NCBI RefSeq assembly: GCF_002738225.1
Contig: NZ_PEBQ01000093.1
Coordinates: 1 to 64,000 of the forward strand
Source of the DNA: Acetobacter pomorum
GTDB taxonomy: Bacteria; Pseudomonadota; Alphaproteobacteria; Acetobacterales; Acetobacteraceae
Direction: 5' to 3'
DNA length: 64,000 bases
This document shows, one piece after another, positions 63,216 to 64,000 of this stretch (the stretch's first letter is position 1; each line of letters opens with the position of its first letter). A program made the position numbers and the translations under genes. Below the pieces are notes generated by a model. It ran no database searches. It had not been told where the DNA came from and worked only from the letters and a program-made list of their open reading frames with translations.

Positions 63216-63363
63216 ACCCCACCCACGCGGGATGGTGTTTTGAAACTTGCGCCACCTTGCCCTACATTGCACGCACTGCGGAAAGTAACGCACGCCTGCC
63301 CATGCCGGCGGCTTTTCTGCTTTGGGGCGCGCCCCGTTTCATGCACAAAAAAAGGCTACGGGT

Positions 63364-64000
63364 ATGACACGCAAGCAACCACAAACGGTTTTGGTAACAG
63401 GGGCAACAGCGGGGTTTGGCCATGCCATTGCCCTGCTTTTGGCCCAGCAGGGCTACCGCGTTATTGCCACCGGCCGCCGGCAGGAACGGCTGGAGGCACT
63501 GGCTGCTCAGGCCAAGGGCGAGATCCTGCCTTTTAAACTGGATATGACAGATGCCGCGGCCCTTGCCGCCCTGCCACAAAGCCTGCCTGCAGGCTGGCAG
63601 GAGGTGGATGTGCTGGTGAACAATGCCGGGCTGGCGCGGGGGCTGGAAAAAGCATGGGAAACCAAGCTGGAAGACTGGCAGCGCATGATTGCCACCAACG
63701 TAACCGGCATGGTGGAAATAACGCACGCATTGCTGCCGGGTATGGTGGCGCGCAACTGGGGGCATGTTGTCACCCTTGGCAGCACGGCGGGCACGTACCC
63801 TTACCCCGGTTCTAACGTATATGGGGCCACCAAGGCGTTTGTTGCGCAGTTCATGCGCAATTTGCGCAGCGATCTGCTGGGCAAGCAGGTGCGGGCCACC
63901 ACCATTGCCCCCGGCCTGTGTGGCGGCAGCGAGTTCAGCCAGGTGCGGTTGGGAGATGCCACCAAGGCGGAGGATGTTTACAAAGGCACGCACCCGCTTT
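63364..64000 (+). CDS. Short-chain dehydrogenase (YdfG-type), 3' end beyond window
   Basis: Partial, about 212 residues seen. TVLVTGATAGFGHAIALLLAQ (Rossmann TGxxxGxG), LVNNAGLA, a STAGTYPYPGSNVYGATKAF active region with Tyr-x-x-x-Lys, and IAPGLCGGSEFSQVR. SDR with NAD(P) cofactor, serine/3-hydroxy acid dehydrogenase-like by the LVNNAGLARGLE pattern. Gene start at ATG 63364. Confidence 0.9.
   Translation, partial: MTRKQPQTVLVTGATAGFGHAIALLLAQQGYRVIATGRRQERLEALAAQAKGEILPFKLDMTDAAALAALPQSLPAGWQEVDVLVNNAGLARGLEKAWETKLEDWQRMIATNVTGMVEITHALLPGMVARNWGHVVTLGSTAGTYPYPGSNVYGATKAFVAQFMRNLRSDLLGKQVRATTIAPGLCGGSEFSQVRLGDATKAEDVYKGTHPL

Overview
The window looks like the chromosome of an acetic acid bacterium (Acetobacteraceae, Alphaproteobacteria). 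I infer this from the GC-rich coding style, the several Hint-domain proteins of the CFLAGS type, the IalB-like and RcnB-like secreted proteins, and TonB receptors beside a thin set of housekeeping genes. No rRNA or marker gene fixes the genus. Both ends cut through genes: a Hint protein on the left and a short-chain dehydrogenase on the right.

Layout. 1-1.8 kb: the 5' part of a Hint protein, divergent from an intact serine recombinase, followed by tRNA-Ala(CGC). 2-16.7 kb: ordinary chromosome with YggT, small secreted and membrane proteins, DUF1275, DUF805, a CHRD protein, a META lipoprotein, a GIY-YIG protein, an IalB-like protein, a Fur-type box with a siderophore receptor, and a cytochrome c / flavoprotein pair whose flavoprotein looks like a circularly permuted D-amino acid oxidase. 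16.8-21.4 kb: two more Hint proteins flanking a LysE exporter. 21.6-25.3 kb: a repressor and the early genes of a prophage. 25.3-34.2 kb: cargo made of a Hint protein, a serine recombinase without its active site, a Hint protein without its active site, a radical SAM enzyme, an acyltransferase and a zinc-ribbon protein. 34.4-53.5 kb: the prophage late module (small and large terminase, portal, protease, capsid, neck, sheath, tube, chaperones with a likely -1 frameshift, baseplate, spike, fibre), with the tRNA-modifying gene trhO inserted on the other strand between terminase and portal. 53.6-64 kb: chromosome again, with an operon of antiporter, TonB receptor, small-molecule kinase and PnuC transporter; an RcnB/His-rich divergent pair; purU; a cluster of DnaA-box-like sites; a DUF488 gene and nsrR sharing an NsrR-type operator; and an SDR gene.

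The phage genes form a nearly complete contractile-tail particle set. I see no integrase, transposase, holin or endolysin, the repressor lacks the LexA-type Ser/Lys dyad, and two blocks of non-phage genes interrupt the order. It may be a decayed or domesticated element. The five Hint proteins share a conserved C-terminal domain behind unrelated N-terminal domains, and twice a Hint gene is divergent from a serine recombinase. That repeated unit is the strongest candidate for an undescribed system here.
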